A stretch of DNA of 64,000 bases from Botryosphaeria dothidea (Eukaryota; Ascomycota; Dothideomycetes; Botryosphaeriales; Botryosphaeriaceae): contig WWBZ02000010.1 in the NCBI GenBank assembly GCA_011503125.2, positions 62,001 through 126,000 on the forward strand. Direction: 5' to 3'. The first letter of the stretch is position 1. Every line of letters starts with the position of its first letter. A program made the position numbers and the translations under genes. Positions 1 through 10,747 of this stretch are shown piece by piece. The notes under the pieces were generated by a model. It searched no databases and had not been told where the DNA came from. It worked only from the letters and a program-made list of their open reading frames with translations.

Positions 1-1323
1 TCCTGTGCCGTCACCGTTACTGGAGAGATGAGATCTAAGCTCCGCACAACCGTTGACTGGACGCCGTTGAGAAATTCGAACCCGACCGTGTACGACGTGT
101 TCCACATCTGGCAGCTGACGTCCTTCGGGATGGATCCGCTCATTGGATCGCCGCCTGTGCGGATGAATATGAAGTTGTTTAGCCCATCAGGAGCGAGTGC
201 TGTGTACCAGACGGACGTCATGTCGATGTTAAACGAACTTTGCCAAGCTTCAGACAGTGAGCTGCAATTTTGGCAATTCCCGACTGGGCCCATGGATTTG
301 ACTGCAACAGAGAGAGGATCGCACTTCAAGGACGGTCCTAGGAATTGGTACGAGTAGGATGCGTTTGGGAACGGCGCGTCTATGGAAAGAATCCTGGTTG
401 AAGACGCAGTAGCGGTGAGTAAGCGTACCACCGCAGGCGACGGGGAGCTCATCATGCTGACTCCGACCTGATCAGACCATACTCGAAGTTTATCGGCGGA
501 GTCAATCGAGAAATGTGGGTATGGAACAAGGCTAGTAGTTGTGTTCTGGTTAATCCTCGTCTTGACGGAAAGTGTAGACGGAGTAACCGCTGCCATCAAA
601 GGCAATAGCCTGTACAACAAGGAGACGTCAGGAGATCTGAGTATTTCTCTCTCTTTTATGCACTCCTTTCTTAAGTAGCAGTACATACCAGGAAATCGTC
701 GCGAGCAAGGCCAACACCTTTGCATGAATAAGGACTCGCAACTTCATTAGCGACTGCACGCTCGTCGTCAGGGAGAATATCGCGTCAAGACTGTCGATTT
801 CCATAGGCTTCTTTTTGACAACGATCCAGATGTATTGCGTGAAAGCGATCCCGACGGCGGCAGCGAAGCTCGCCTTTGCAAGAAAGGTCAGAGCGGTTCC
901 AATAAGAATCGTCCGTTGTTGTTGCTCGGAAGATGATATCGCGGTGTTATCCAACGATCGGTAGAAGACGTGGTGGCCTGATCCGAAGGATACGCCTGCC
1001 ATAAAAAACCCAAACATCAAGACTGGGGCGCTCCAGTAGCTCGACCGGGTGGCCAGAGTATTGGAATCTCGGCCTCTCGAGGTGTCGTCTCCACCCTGCA
1101 GTAGCGATCGTTCCGCAACAGGAGAAAGGCCTCCAGTTCTTCGGCTAGAACGGTTTATAAAAATGTTCATTGTGGTAGAAGCACGCTTGCTAGTGGGTAC
1201 TATGCAGTCAGGTGGTTGTCCGTCCGCGAGTCTTGGGGCATCGATCAAATCGAAAAGGGGGAAAAGGGTATATATTTTCGAGATTAGCTCAGATATCTGC
1301 CGCTTCTTCCTATTGGAACCCAC
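1..1323 (-). CDS. Fungal multi-spanning membrane protein (often annotated 'formylmethionine deformylase-like'), 3' part beyond window
   Basis: Two exons on the minus strand: 1323..689 and 609 to below 1, with a 79-bp intron 688..610 (donor GTATGT, acceptor ACAG). Spliced, the frame reads through ISWLLPLMAAVTPSTLSV, then a Cys- and Asn-rich extracellular-like part with PFPNASYSYQFLGPSLKC and VSCQMWNTSYTVGFEF. These signatures match a lineage-expanded fungal membrane family. Hydrophobic segments lie near residues 100-115 and 140-165 and at the splice junction, followed by a domain with several N-x-S/T sites. The annotation name of the family is historical and no enzymatic role is implied; function is unknown. 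Start is uncertain: ATG at 1323, or ATG at 1170 (MNIFINRSS), which suits the usual N-terminus better. I see no disabling mutation in the part present. The plus-strand ORF 28-357 is its shadow. Confidence 0.8.
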
Positions 1324-2359
1324 AGAGATATTAAAGTTGCTCTCATTGGACCGTGATTGTGGACGATCGTTAATGGCTTGTTAGCCACGCGTGGTCTCTC
1401 ACCAAATGGGAAATGAGGAGCAATGATGATTTTGCCAATTTCATGCAGGGGCAAGATACCGGAGTTAGCGCTGCCTCAAGAGAAAAACTCTCTTATTAAA
1501 ATGTGCTTCTCTATGGTGCAAGTGCATATATTAAAGGAAGGTATACTGCACGGATCTACATTGGATGTCTCGTGTGTTAAATCACTACGGGATGTTTGGG
1601 TGCTCATGGGGTAACTCTAGCTCCTAAGGACTATAAGGTTTCGTACTAATTCGCTTACGCGCTAGGTGAAATTTAGAAGGTCAGATCTTCCTTTCGGAAG
1701 CGAGACGTTGCCTCAAACTGAAGGTTGCTGTGCCTCCCCCTGAATCGAAACCTCATTTGGACGCCCATGTGGGAGCTTCCTCATGAATTCAAACAGCTGA
1801 GCCACCTCGACATTTAGATGCAAGAGCAAATTTTCCGGCATCAGATTGTTCGATATTTCTACTTCAAATATAGATGATAGGATCAAAGGGGAATTTAAGT
1901 TGACACCTCCTACCACCGAACAAAACACTATGTCAGCTTTTATGAACGATAGAACCACAATAATATTCTTATCAGCCTAATATGATACCAATTCAGCCTT
2001 GGCAAGCTAAATTATCGGTCAGGGCCACGTTTAAAGCATTCGGGGTGCTGCGAAGGCGTTTCGTATTGTGAGGGTCTCGACCCTGCTTGAGCGTTGTCGA
2101 TGATACCGCCACCAAATTGCTAATCGCTCCAGACGTAAGGCGCGCCTCAGGTAGGCGACTAGTGGGCCTGCAATATCTGCGGGCGAAGATGGTGGGGGCT
2201 GATACGCGGCCATGTCGCGACGCGCTACACGTCTTCAGGAACGCCCCGACTATCGTGCCCTCCACCGCGGTAATCCAACCGTCCAGGGCCGGTCTCGCGC
2301 GTCAGTTGAAGCCAAGTATTCGAAGGTCGAAGAAACTAACGCCGAGTGCTGTTATCAAC
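1324..2359. other. No supported gene
   Basis: About 1 kb upstream of the membrane-protein gene. Short ORFs exist on both strands (for example 1713-1958 minus), but none has recognisable domains, a convincing start or a splice context. I see no tRNA, repeat or transposon signature. Confidence 0.5.
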
Positions 2360-2590
2360 CTACCGGACATTATCGTCGAGCAGAATAAAGCGCGTAACGA
2401 ACAGAATGAGGGCCTCATAGAGAAACGAGCCGGGAAAGAAGAGACCAAACAGCAGCCGATCTGCGGTGTTTCTAACTTCCTTCGCTTCATAAAGGCATGG
2501 GAATGAAATACCTTTAGCTGCCCAGGCATACGTTCCTGTCGGATAATTGGGTTGTTTGTGTAGGGAGTGAAGTTCATCGTAGATTGGCAT
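2360..2590 (-). CDS. Possible first exon of a small membrane protein, unidentified
   Basis: From ATG at 2590 the minus strand encodes about 76 residues beginning MPIYDELHSLHKQPNYPTG, with a hydrophobic stretch GLFFPGSFLYEALILFVTRF that could be one membrane span. A possible donor (GTAGGT) sits just before the stop, so the gene may continue downstream in further exons that I cannot fix. The sequence before the ATG is a (TCC)n tract; the same short 5' leader plus ATG (cctcctcATGCCAATC) recurs at 14272 on the minus strand, suggesting two genes with related promoters or 5' ends. No family is recognised. It could be a chance ORF. Confidence 0.35.
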   Translation of the reverse strand: MPIYDELHSLHKQPNYPTGTYAWAAKGISFPCLYEAKEVRNTADRLLFGLFFPGSFLYEALILFVTRFILLDDNVR

Positions 2591-2724
2591 GAGGAGGAGG
2601 AGGAGGAGGGTAGGTGACCCGGTCCCTTTTATACAGTAGCTATATAACAAATTTTCGGTGTTGACCCTTGGTTCGATCAGACCCTGTTCCTCCCAACAGG
2701 TATATATACCGCTTGCCTCCCATA

Positions 2725-3530
2725 CCTAATCGATCACCACTTCTCTGCACTCCATCAGTACCATTACGAAAACGCGCAGTGCGTGCCGCGCAGGTAATTT
2801 CTCTTACACCCGCACTCGAGCTCGTCTATGTCGCCGTCCGCCATTCTTATGAGAAATGTATAGGCCTATAACAATTGCCGGAACCGCAAACAGAAGTGCG
2901 ATGAAGAGCGTCCATGCGGGTTTTGCCGCGAAGCCCAGCTGAAATGAGAGTACAAAGAAGGGCAGCCGCGCAAATAAGCTTATCATCCAGCCTCCATGGC
3001 ATCCTAGTGGCATGCTAATCTGGACGCTGGACGGGACCAACCCTTGAAGACCTTAGAAGCGAAAGTCGATAAACTTCTGGAAAACTATACCTCCATTCCA
3101 CAACGTCTTGAAAGAATAGGGCAGCAGCTTCGGAATCATCAAAACGTTGCGGAACAAGATTCTCGCGACAGCTTCCTAAGAGAGTTTTCCGAAGACCCTC
3201 ACCCGGCTTCTCCTAAAGTACAAGACCTCCGTGAAATTTACAAGGAGGCAGAGGAAGCGTTGTACTGGATCTACCGAGCATTTTTTGGAAGACTCCAATC
3301 CATCAGATGCCGAAATTGAAGAAATAAAGGAGGTCAACAAGGAGATAGAGCTTTGGAATCAAATACACTCTTCGGAGAGGCAGGTGGGATTGCTAGAAAT
3401 CGAGAAGATTCGGGAGTGCTGCTTGGACCAAACAAGATGGAGACACAAAATCCACGACTACTTTGCCTCATGTAGAATCTTAGTACTCTCACCGGAAGGA
3501 TGGGTTCGGTCAGAGATAAGGCGTTCATAA
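2725..3530 (+). pseudogene. Zn(II)2Cys6 fungal transcription factor, broken
   Basis: Exon 1 ends KRAVRAAQ at 2793; a 70-bp intron 2794..2863 (GTAATT...TATAG) joins it to a binuclear-cluster motif, YNNCRNRKQKCDEERPCGFC. Such regulators bind DNA through six cysteines holding two zincs. Here the first Cys codon is TAT and the sixth is TGA, so the cluster cannot fold and translation stops. Two more in-frame stops follow, then a linker (VDKLLENYTSIPQRLERIGQ) typical of the region after the cluster. A frame change near 3281, at a run of six T, moves the frame to a second stretch (NPSDAEIEEIKEVNKEIELW) that ends at 3530. No ATG is left at the expected start. Non-functional; original targets unknown. 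Confidence 0.65.
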
Positions 3531-3810
3531 GGCAGCGAGCTCTTAGGTTAGGAGTCACAGCTTGATTCTAGAAATCTGATAAAAGTGGTGACTAAAAGTT
3601 TGATTGAGAAGTTCAGCATTGCGACGAAATTCCAGTGTCACAATAATATTAATAAATCATAGGTGAGACAGGGCGGTGAAGACAATAGTGAAAGTGGCGA
3701 CAAGTATATCTGACGTGCGATGAGAGAGTAAGCCATAATAAGTCTCAAAAAAAACTCAATGCTAATCGCCAACATCCCCCTTTCATCATACATCTCTTCC
3801 CTGAGAACTA
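3531..3810. other. No supported gene
   Basis: About 280 bp, AT-rich, between the regulator pseudogene and the 3' end of the convergent minus-strand orphan gene. No feature seen. Confidence 0.5.
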
Positions 3811-4515
3811 TCAGATTCTTTGAATTCCGTCAGGTCTGATTTTATACGAGCTCAAGAAGTCCCTGACTACGATGGAGCCGGTTTCATCGTTTTCGTCTCT
3901 GCTTTTTCCCAGAGTGAGATTTGCCAGAAGTTTGTCCATGGCCGTGGATAAATCCTTTTCAAGAGCCTGACAGCGATGCTTGGAAAGGCGAGCAATAGGC
4001 TTGGTATCCCAGTGATCCCTGAACACGAGCTGAAGCTGTTTCTTGGGCAACTGGAGATCCTTATAGTCCGCTAACGCCCTAGGGGAATATGGCGATGGTA
4101 TGAAGAAGAGGAGGTCGTCGCTTGGAGGGAGATTTGGGAATATATCTCCTGGAGATGGTAGGAGATATGGCCGCTTTGGAACGAAGCAAACAAAGTTGAC
4201 CAACTCCCATTTAGAGAATAAGCGAGAAATCCGTAGGCGTTCGTCGTAATCAGCCTCGCCTACTTCGTTTCCACCGGAACACCCCTTTTGAAAGTAGATG
4301 TGTAGATCGAATTGTGACTTTTTTTTCTCGCCAGCAGAAAAGAGGAATCTCTCAAGTTCCTACGTTATTACACGTTAGTATAAACTGTAAAAAGGGCCAT
4401 AGTTGTAAGATCTCACTTGATATGTTCTAACAGATGCTTCGCATATACGAATATCATCTTCCGGGTGCTCTAGAAAGCAAAATCGCAAATGTCGACGAGC
4501 GCGATCCTCCTCCAT
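3811..4515 (-). CDS. Two-exon hypothetical protein, 215 aa
   Basis: Exon 1 is 4515..4417 (33 codons from ATG, MEEDRARRHLRFCFLEHPED), the intron is 4416..4360 (57 bp, donor GTGAGA, perfect TACTAAC branch site, acceptor CGTAG), and exon 2 is 4359..3811. The junction is phase 0 and the joined frame is open throughout. The product is soluble and charged, with no signal peptide or membrane span. It has a proline-rich middle (SPGDIFPNLPPSDDLLFFIPSP) and a helical C-terminal part. I do not recognise a family. The first in-frame ATG was chosen; a TAG lies in frame upstream. The intact frame and textbook intron make this a credible functional gene. Confidence 0.6.
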
Positions 4516-5080
4516 TAGAAGTTTGTGTAAGACAGGTAGTGCAGCTAGCCTGAAGGTGTGGCTAGGGGGCTACAAATAAATAGGAGAGCTTTCGGCACAG
4601 GCGGACGGAGTTACGCGACCTTCATGCAGCCGCTCTCATTTACTAGGATCCTGCGGAGGAAGGAAATGGTTCCCATTCGTACGTGTGGCACAGCACGAGA
4701 GGAGTGAGCGGTTGCTACGCGAAAAGCTTGGCGGATTTGGACTTGCCCTGACCGGGTCACAAGAGCCGGTTCCACCGTCGCTGCATATTGACATCCTTCG
4801 CACTAAATAAGTACACTCTATCCTAAATTGAAGTCGATGGCGGTAGACACTACATCGCCTTTTAGGTCCGTCTGAAAAGCAAAAAAAGTAAAGTGCGACC
4901 GATCGACTCCGTCGTCAATAGGTCTAGGCCACTAGACATGTAGTTGCTATTGAGCCCAAGCGCTTCCGTAAGCACCCTGATTCATTCAAGCGCCTTCTTC
5001 TGCGTGGGATCAGGAATCAGCTCCGGTTAGTATGTTGCCCCTAGAGATCATTCAACATCCCGCGCATAGCCAGGGTCAGC
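4516..5080. other. No supported gene
   Basis: Upstream region of the two-exon orphan gene. Only short overlapping ORFs; no domain, tRNA or transposon signature seen. Confidence 0.4.
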
Positions 5081-5141
5081 TGTCCGTGCGTTCCAGCAGC
5101 AACTTGGTTTTTGGGAATCTCGCTGCTGGAACGCACGGACA
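5081..5141. repeat. Perfect 19-bp inverted repeat with 23-nt loop (hairpin)
   Basis: TGTCCGTGCGTTCCAGCAG at 5081-5099 is repeated exactly as its reverse complement at 5123-5141. Loop 5100-5122. It lies upstream of the JmjC gene. An RNA from either strand would form a strong stem. Confidence 0.9.
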
Positions 5142-5302
5142 CTCCGGCCACGCTAAATCACTAGCATCATAGCGCGAAGGCAAGTAACCGCGCGCCGCCC
5201 CACTGGTCCGCCTGTGCCTCTCGAAGCAACATTTAAAGGCGCCAATGCCGTCGGCCTGGAGTGGAAAATTCCCGCCGTCCATGGCTCCTTGAACTCGGCG
5301 CA

Positions 5303-6922
5303 GACCATCGTCGGCAAATCTCAAGAAGGTGGTATCGGATTTGGAGGAGTTGTTGTCCAAAGTAGCTGTAAGTTTCCCGTGCATACACGTGGGCAAAACT
5401 GATGGTCCACTAGGAAGTGGCAGAGCAGCCATGTCAGCTGCGGAACGCAAGCAAGATCCGTGTTCTATAGGTCAAGCGATATGCCGGGGAACTGCACGAC
5501 CAAGCCGAGAGGCTACTCAACCACGCCGAGAAACTAATCAAACACGCCAAGAGATTGTCTGACCCAGCCGACAAGCAGGCAGCCGAATCGGACGACGAAA
5601 GTGGAGAGGAGACCTCTTCCTGTGGGTCGTCTTTCTCTCCAGAACGTGAAAACTCGATCGTACGTCAGGAGTCCGAATCGGATGGCTACTACAACGGGGA
5701 AATCAAGCTTGAGTCAGCACAACTAGGCAAGCATACCGTTCGCAATATCTATCGAATAGCTGAGGAGTTTCCGGCAAGCAAGGAAATTGGCTACTTTAAG
5801 AGCACGGCTGGAGACGACCTCAGCATAGATCTGGAGAAAGTAAGCGGCTCGACAATTCGAATCGAAAGCTGGTGCCAGTCTCAAGCAGTACGCCTTTCGC
5901 CATCCGAGAACTACGAGCTTAGTGGTCTCGTGTGTAAGCACGAAGTCGCACCAGTTCAAAGCTCTTCATTTCGCATTCCAGACCTACATTGGACGGATCC
6001 AAGCCTGGACTATCGAGAATTGCTGTCCTCTGTCGTGAGGGACGCTCAGGGAGAGGACATGCCTTATCTTGTGATGCCAGTAGAGTTTGTGGCATACTGG
6101 CTGGAGTCGATTGGTCTACCCTCGGAGCTTTTGGACTGCGGTAGAAGGCTCAAACTGACAGATGGCTGGATCCATGGAGTACATACTGCATATCTATACA
6201 TCAGCGCAAGCCGTGGATCAGGTTCAGCCTTGCACGTGGAGGACGGATTTCTTGGATCTATCAACATTGTCCTCGCAGGGGCGCCCAAAGTATGGCTCAT
6301 GGTAGAGCCATCATACCGTGTAGAGCTCGAAATCAAGGCGAAGGAGAAGCTCGGAGGCGATGATTATTCATGCTCCCAATTCGTCCGCCATCTGGATAAC
6401 CTGCTTTCACCGGAGCTTTTGGATCAATGGGAAATACCGTATCGAATCGTGCCTTGTAGAGCCGGGGATATGATCGCGACGTTCGCGGAGACTTACCATC
6501 AAGTTGTGAATGTCTGTCCTAATATTTCTATGGCAATAAACTTCGCGCCGGGCCCTGACTGGGCTGGGCCGCCTAAGGATTACCAATTCTGTGGGAGGTG
6601 CGGTGGCAAGCATCGAATCAGAAAGGAACAACTTCAGATCCAGCAGCCCGCCCATTACCCTGGAGGAGCCATCAGAAAGGAGATCGAATCCGAGTCCAGT
6701 GGATCACCCAGTAACTCGAATCCGTCGGGAAAGGATATGGACTTATCCGACGAGCAGGTGGATGAGGCTGTATCGGAGATGCTTCAGATGGATTTCTCGA
6801 GCGACTGGAATTCATCTGCGGAACCACCGACACCAGGTAATCCGTGCAGCAACGATGACCCACCAGTAGAACAGTCTCTCGTTACGAGTGAACCGGACGA
6901 ACGGACTCATGATGAAAAATGA
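5303..6922 (+). CDS. JmjC-domain protein (cupin-fold Fe(II)/2-oxoglutarate oxygenase-like)
   Basis: Main exon 5471..6922; an upstream coding piece (LKKVVSDLEELLSKVA) joins in phase 0 across an intron 5368..5470 (GTAAGT...TATAG), giving a helical, coiled-coil-like N-terminus (HDQAERLLNHAEKLIKHAKR) and then a Ser/Glu-rich stretch. The C-terminal half has the JmjC pattern: ALHVEDGFLGSINIVLAGAPKVW, with the H-x-E/D iron ligands, and a distal His in FAETYHQVVN, followed by NFAPGPDW. A small Cys/His cluster (FCGRCGGKH) follows, then an acidic, Ser/Pro-rich tail. JmjC proteins hydroxylate or demethylate proteins, often histones; the substrate is not deducible here. The true start is unsolved: 5214-5320 reads as plausible protein (GLEWKIPAVHGSLNSAQTIV) but in a frame one base off, and no good ATG was found. 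Confidence 0.75.
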
Positions 6923-7595
6923 AAACTCGTCCAATCTAGAATTTTCTCCGCATGCCTTCCGTAATTAGTTCTATCCCGCGACATAAGTCCTCGTTCTCGT
7001 TTTGTTTCTCATCGGAAGAGGTGTGGGTAGATCATAGAAATTGTGACGAGATAAGCATGGTGATAACACCGGGATGGGGACTGATTTATCTAGCGGTGGG
7101 ATCAATGAAAGCATAACAGTCGACATGCCTAACACTAGTGAAAGATGGTAGGGACTTTGTTTATTAGACGCAAGCAGTCCGGAGTCGATGAAGTAGCGGC
7201 CAAGGACATGCCAGTTACTCTGAACCATCATTGTCAGCCTGTGGGAAATTCCGAAGGCAGTGGGGAGAAAGTAATGATATCCCTCAGCGTGTATCTCAGC
7301 GCCAAGTCGACCCACTTGCCCAGGCCTTGCAGATTGTTGAGTCCTCGAGCACCCTTGACTCGGTATCGGGCGGTGAGCGACAGGTACTGACGCGAACAGG
7401 GCGCGACGAGACGCGGGCGCGATGGAGGATAAACCAGATCTATGAACCTACGTAGCGAAGCGAAGGTCGACGAAAATGCCGTTGATGAGTGGTGGTTAAC
7501 AGAGCGGGGTTATTGATAAGTTCACGGGTAATCGAACTGGTACAAATCCAGTCTTACTAAACACCGAGGCTCTCTATTTCTATAAGTGTGTCCTT
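6923..7595. other. No supported gene
   Basis: Region between the convergent JmjC gene and the minus-strand pseudogene. Overlapping ORFs of up to 114 codons have no recognisable content. No RNA gene seen. Confidence 0.45.
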
Positions 7596-9017
7596 TCATA
7601 TCCTTCCCCCAAAAGCGTAAAACCCCAGACACAAGCACGCCGCCTTTCGTTCGTAAAATGCATCCACCGCCGCGCGGTCTTGCGCTCCGACGGCGCGCAC
7701 CGCCGCCCGCCGCAGGTCGACCAAAAGATCCATCATCAACGTCTCGGCGTTTCGGCTGATCCGACGCATGAGCCAGGCCTGCAAGTCCTCGACTTGTTCC
7801 CGGAAGTCGACCGGAGGCGGCATCGGAGAGAGCGACCGGCTTTCTTGGTCCCTAACCAGCCTTCTCCGACAGTAGGCCATGGTGCGGTCGAAGCGATCCG
7901 TGTCCATTTAACGCACGCACAAGCCGAGCTCCAGCAACTGTGCGCAGTACGTGTCGTGCGCCTACTCGTCGTATTTCCACGCCCGAAGAAGCCATTCTTC
8001 CATCTCGAGCATGGGCTGCGGCCTCGTGAGCTGCGACGTGTCGGTAGAGGAGTTGTTTCGGCGGAATAAGAAGCGCGTTACCTTCGTGTCCAAGTCGATT
8101 GCTTCGAGGAGCCTAGTGGGTGGTTGTGCTTTGAGGTCCTGTGCGAAGCTAGACCCTACCTCCTGCGTTATTGCACATTCCAAGTCCTTAGGAGAATTGG
8201 CTTCCTCCAGAAAGGCGTGCTCGGCCTTGCGCTTGTGGCCCTGTAAGGCCGTCTGCTTCGCCCAGTGGCCAGTATCCGTAAAGCGACGTATTTCATGATC
8301 CGGCTGCGGCGTTATTCGCCAGATCAAACGAGTCCCGTCAGATATCGCGTTGCTACTGTGAGCAGGAGATTGGTGTAGTAACGGTTCGACAACCTCTTCG
8401 TACGGCGGTGGCGCGTCATCCTAGATCGGGTTCCACGTCGGCATGCTCTGCCCTGCATCTCCGCACGAATACTGTTCCCAGATATTCGTTTTCCCGACGC
8501 GGCCTCGCCCGTACATAGCTTCCAGATCTACCTCTGCTAAGGTGGCACCGTTTCGCTGCAGTGTGGCGCACAATACTTCCAGCTGATCACATATCGTGCC
8601 GTGGGCAAGGTAAACGTCAAAGCTCCCTGTTTCTGACAACATTCTCAGCTGCGACACCATCTAGAGCGGTGCCCCAGTCAGAGGCTTCTGCATCTTTCTC
8701 GGCACATCGGGCATTGCGACATAGGCATGGTCTTGTCCGAACACAAATGTTACCTTAACGAAAACATCCGAAGTTTCTAACCCATCCCTTCTCAAATGTG
8801 GTAGAGTAGTGTACGGAATGTCTTCGACAGATACGGTGTTTACGGTCAAACGGAGGTCTTCGACGGGAACGACGAGGTACATATCCTTCACGCTTTTTTG
8901 CTTCGAGGTGCGTGTATTAACGGGTATGTGGAAGTTGATCAAGGTCTGGCGTTTTATGTCGACGTCATGTCCTATCCAAAGCGTCAGATTGGCCTTGCCA
9001 TCGTTCGAGTCGGACAC
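7596..9017 (-). pseudogene. 474-codon gene of unknown family, four in-frame stops
   Basis: From ATG at 9017 to the stop at 7596 the minus strand stays in one frame with no indel, interrupted only by four nonsense codons, near 8661, 8421, 7962 and 7908. The N-terminal part (WIGHDVDIKRQTLINFHIPV) looks like a small beta-rich domain; a middle stretch contains DDAPPPYEEV, a proline-rich motif common in fungal multi-domain proteins; the C-terminus is Arg-rich and helical (DFREQVEDLQAWLMRRISRN). I recognise no named domain. At least one stop (after KYDE, context suggesting CAG to TAG) fits RIP, the others are not diagnostic. No intron is needed. The C-terminal 104 codons look well preserved, suggesting fairly recent loss. 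Confidence 0.6.
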
Positions 9018-9305
9018 GCGTCCAAGATGCTGGTACTAGTTTGCACGCCTGTCGTACCAGCTGATGAGGGCTGGTTGCACAAGAGTACACTCCAACGCGG
9101 CGTTCCGCACTTGGACTCGGAAAGTGGATGAGTTCATTGGAGATCGACTGGTGTCAAGTCAACATCGCACATAGAGAAAAGGGAGGTGAATGTGGGCTGT
9201 CACGTGTCGCAAGCGCTCAAGACCGCCGTATCGACCAGACGGGGGTGGAGATGTTACGGGTCTACATCATGGCGTCCTGGCTCTCGGCGCAAACGGCAGG
9301 CACAA

Positions 9306-9660
9306 CACGAACTTCCAGACGTGCAGAAACCACAGGAGATGGAGGTACCGCGTTGGCTTACCGACGCATCAAGATTGTCTTAATGGGAAGGGTATGCACA
9401 CCACGAACTTCCAGACGTATGGCGACCATAGGAGGTGGAGGTACCGCGTTGGCTTGTCGACGCCTTGGCGGGAAGGGTATGCACACCGCGAACTTCCAGA
9501 CGTGTGGTGACCACAGGAGGTGGAGGTACCGTGCTGGTTTACCGACACATCAAGGTGGTCTTGACGGGAAGAGTATACACACCACGAACTTCCAGACGTA
9601 TGGCGACCACAGGAGGTGGAGGTACCGCGTTGGCTTACCGACGCGTCAAGGCGTCCCGGT
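9306..9660. repeat. Minisatellite, about four units of 96/85/96 bp
   Basis: The anchor CTTCCAGACG recurs at 9312, 9408, 9493 and 9589, giving spacings of 96, 85 and 96 bp. Units share GGAGGTGGAGGTACCGCGTT and TACCGACGC blocks with scattered substitutions; the second has an 11-bp deletion. Because 96 is a multiple of three, several frames on both strands stay open, including a 213-codon plus-strand ORF 9128-9769. I do not call that a gene: no domain, and it depends on the repeats. Confidence 0.85.
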
Positions 9661-9769
9661 AGACGGGCGGAAGGCGCTGGAGAAGGGGTACGTTGAAGAA
9701 TCATCGATGGGTTGTCCAACTCGTATCAGATATGATGCGGGCTGGATATCGGAGCGAATGGCAAGATGA

Positions 9770-10300
9770 CCGTGATGAAGTTGAGGTGTGAGAGAGATGG
9801 CGGTGTGGTAGGGAGTTGTTGGGCAAGAGAAGGTGTCTCGAGTTTTCCGAACCGAGGCGGCAGAATTTTGATGTTCCTCTTACCGCCGGGAAGTAGCCAT
9901 AATTACTAAGCGGCCCGAGACGAGTCGAGGCTACTCGCTATGTTGCTGCCAGCTTCCAGCTTACCGCCCGCCATCATACTAGCAGCTTTCGGTACGCTGC
10001 CTAGTAGGACTCTATCATCTCAACAACTCTACTATTACCTAATCACGGTAGCGCTTAACCTACATAGAGACTTTTAGGATATTACTACACCTATACATCT
10101 CGTCGGCTACGCTTTACTACAAGTATACATACTAGAATAGTCCTATAAAAGCGGCTGTAGTCAGGTCTTTAGTTACAAAAGTACTATATAACGAGCGGGT
10201 CTCTACTTCTAATTTCGGCATTACTTATGCTGACCTTGCTCCTAAATGGCTAAGCCGTGGAGGATAGTACCCGTTATCAAACTTTCTAGAGCAATACCCG
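9770..10300. other. No supported gene; degraded repeat-like DNA
   Basis: AT-rich, ORF-poor sequence between the minisatellite and the solo LTR, including CTAG/TACT-rich stretches that resemble mildly RIPed transposon DNA. No coding or structural signature was identifiable. Confidence 0.4.
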
Positions 10301-10305
10301 AACTT

Positions 10306-10544
10306 TGTTACGGTTTGAACCCTGAAGGTGCCTTGGATGAATCCTGCGGCAAGACCCTGGGTCGAGAGGACCCTGAAGCTCAACAAGAAAACCCTACAAC
10401 TCGGTACAAGTAAAAGAGAACTTAGAAGGATATATAAAGACCTTGTCTTTACTCGAATCTCGCTTTCTTTTCTCCTTAGCTTAGTCTTCTTATAGATAGT
10501 AAGCCACTGTATTTCCGCGAGTGCACCGGATACAAGCCATCACA
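10306..10544 (+). mobile_element. Solo LTR, 239 bp, with 5-bp target-site duplication
   Basis: Begins TGTTACGG and ends ATCACA, so it has the TG...CA termini of retroviral-type LTRs. It is flanked by AACTT on both sides (10301-10305 and 10545-10549). A TATATAAAG box lies inside. TGTTACGG starts are common in fungal gypsy LTRs. No internal region remains, so it is probably the product of LTR-LTR recombination. Orientation is inferred from the terminal motif and TATA box. Confidence 0.65.
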
Positions 10545-10747
10545 AACTTCTCCACCAGGCTCCGATGAAGTTACGCAATCATTAGGACTAAGCTCCGGTC
10601 GTGTGTGGGGTACGCCGACAGTAAACCACATTCCAGGTATGATGGCGGCTAAGACTCAGGATTGTCTTTGCTATAATTGCCTAAAACCGGTTCAATAATT
10701 GTTGATCCCACCATGTCGTTCTTGCATGTGAGCGTAGGTTTCGGGTC

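Noticed and set aside
28..357. 109-codon plus-strand ORF
   Set aside because: The minus strand here encodes the conserved Cys/Asn-rich domain of the membrane-protein gene; the plus ORF is antisense shadow.
2087..2506. 139-codon plus-strand ORF
   Set aside because: Low protein quality, overlaps a better minus-strand candidate (2590-2360), no domain.
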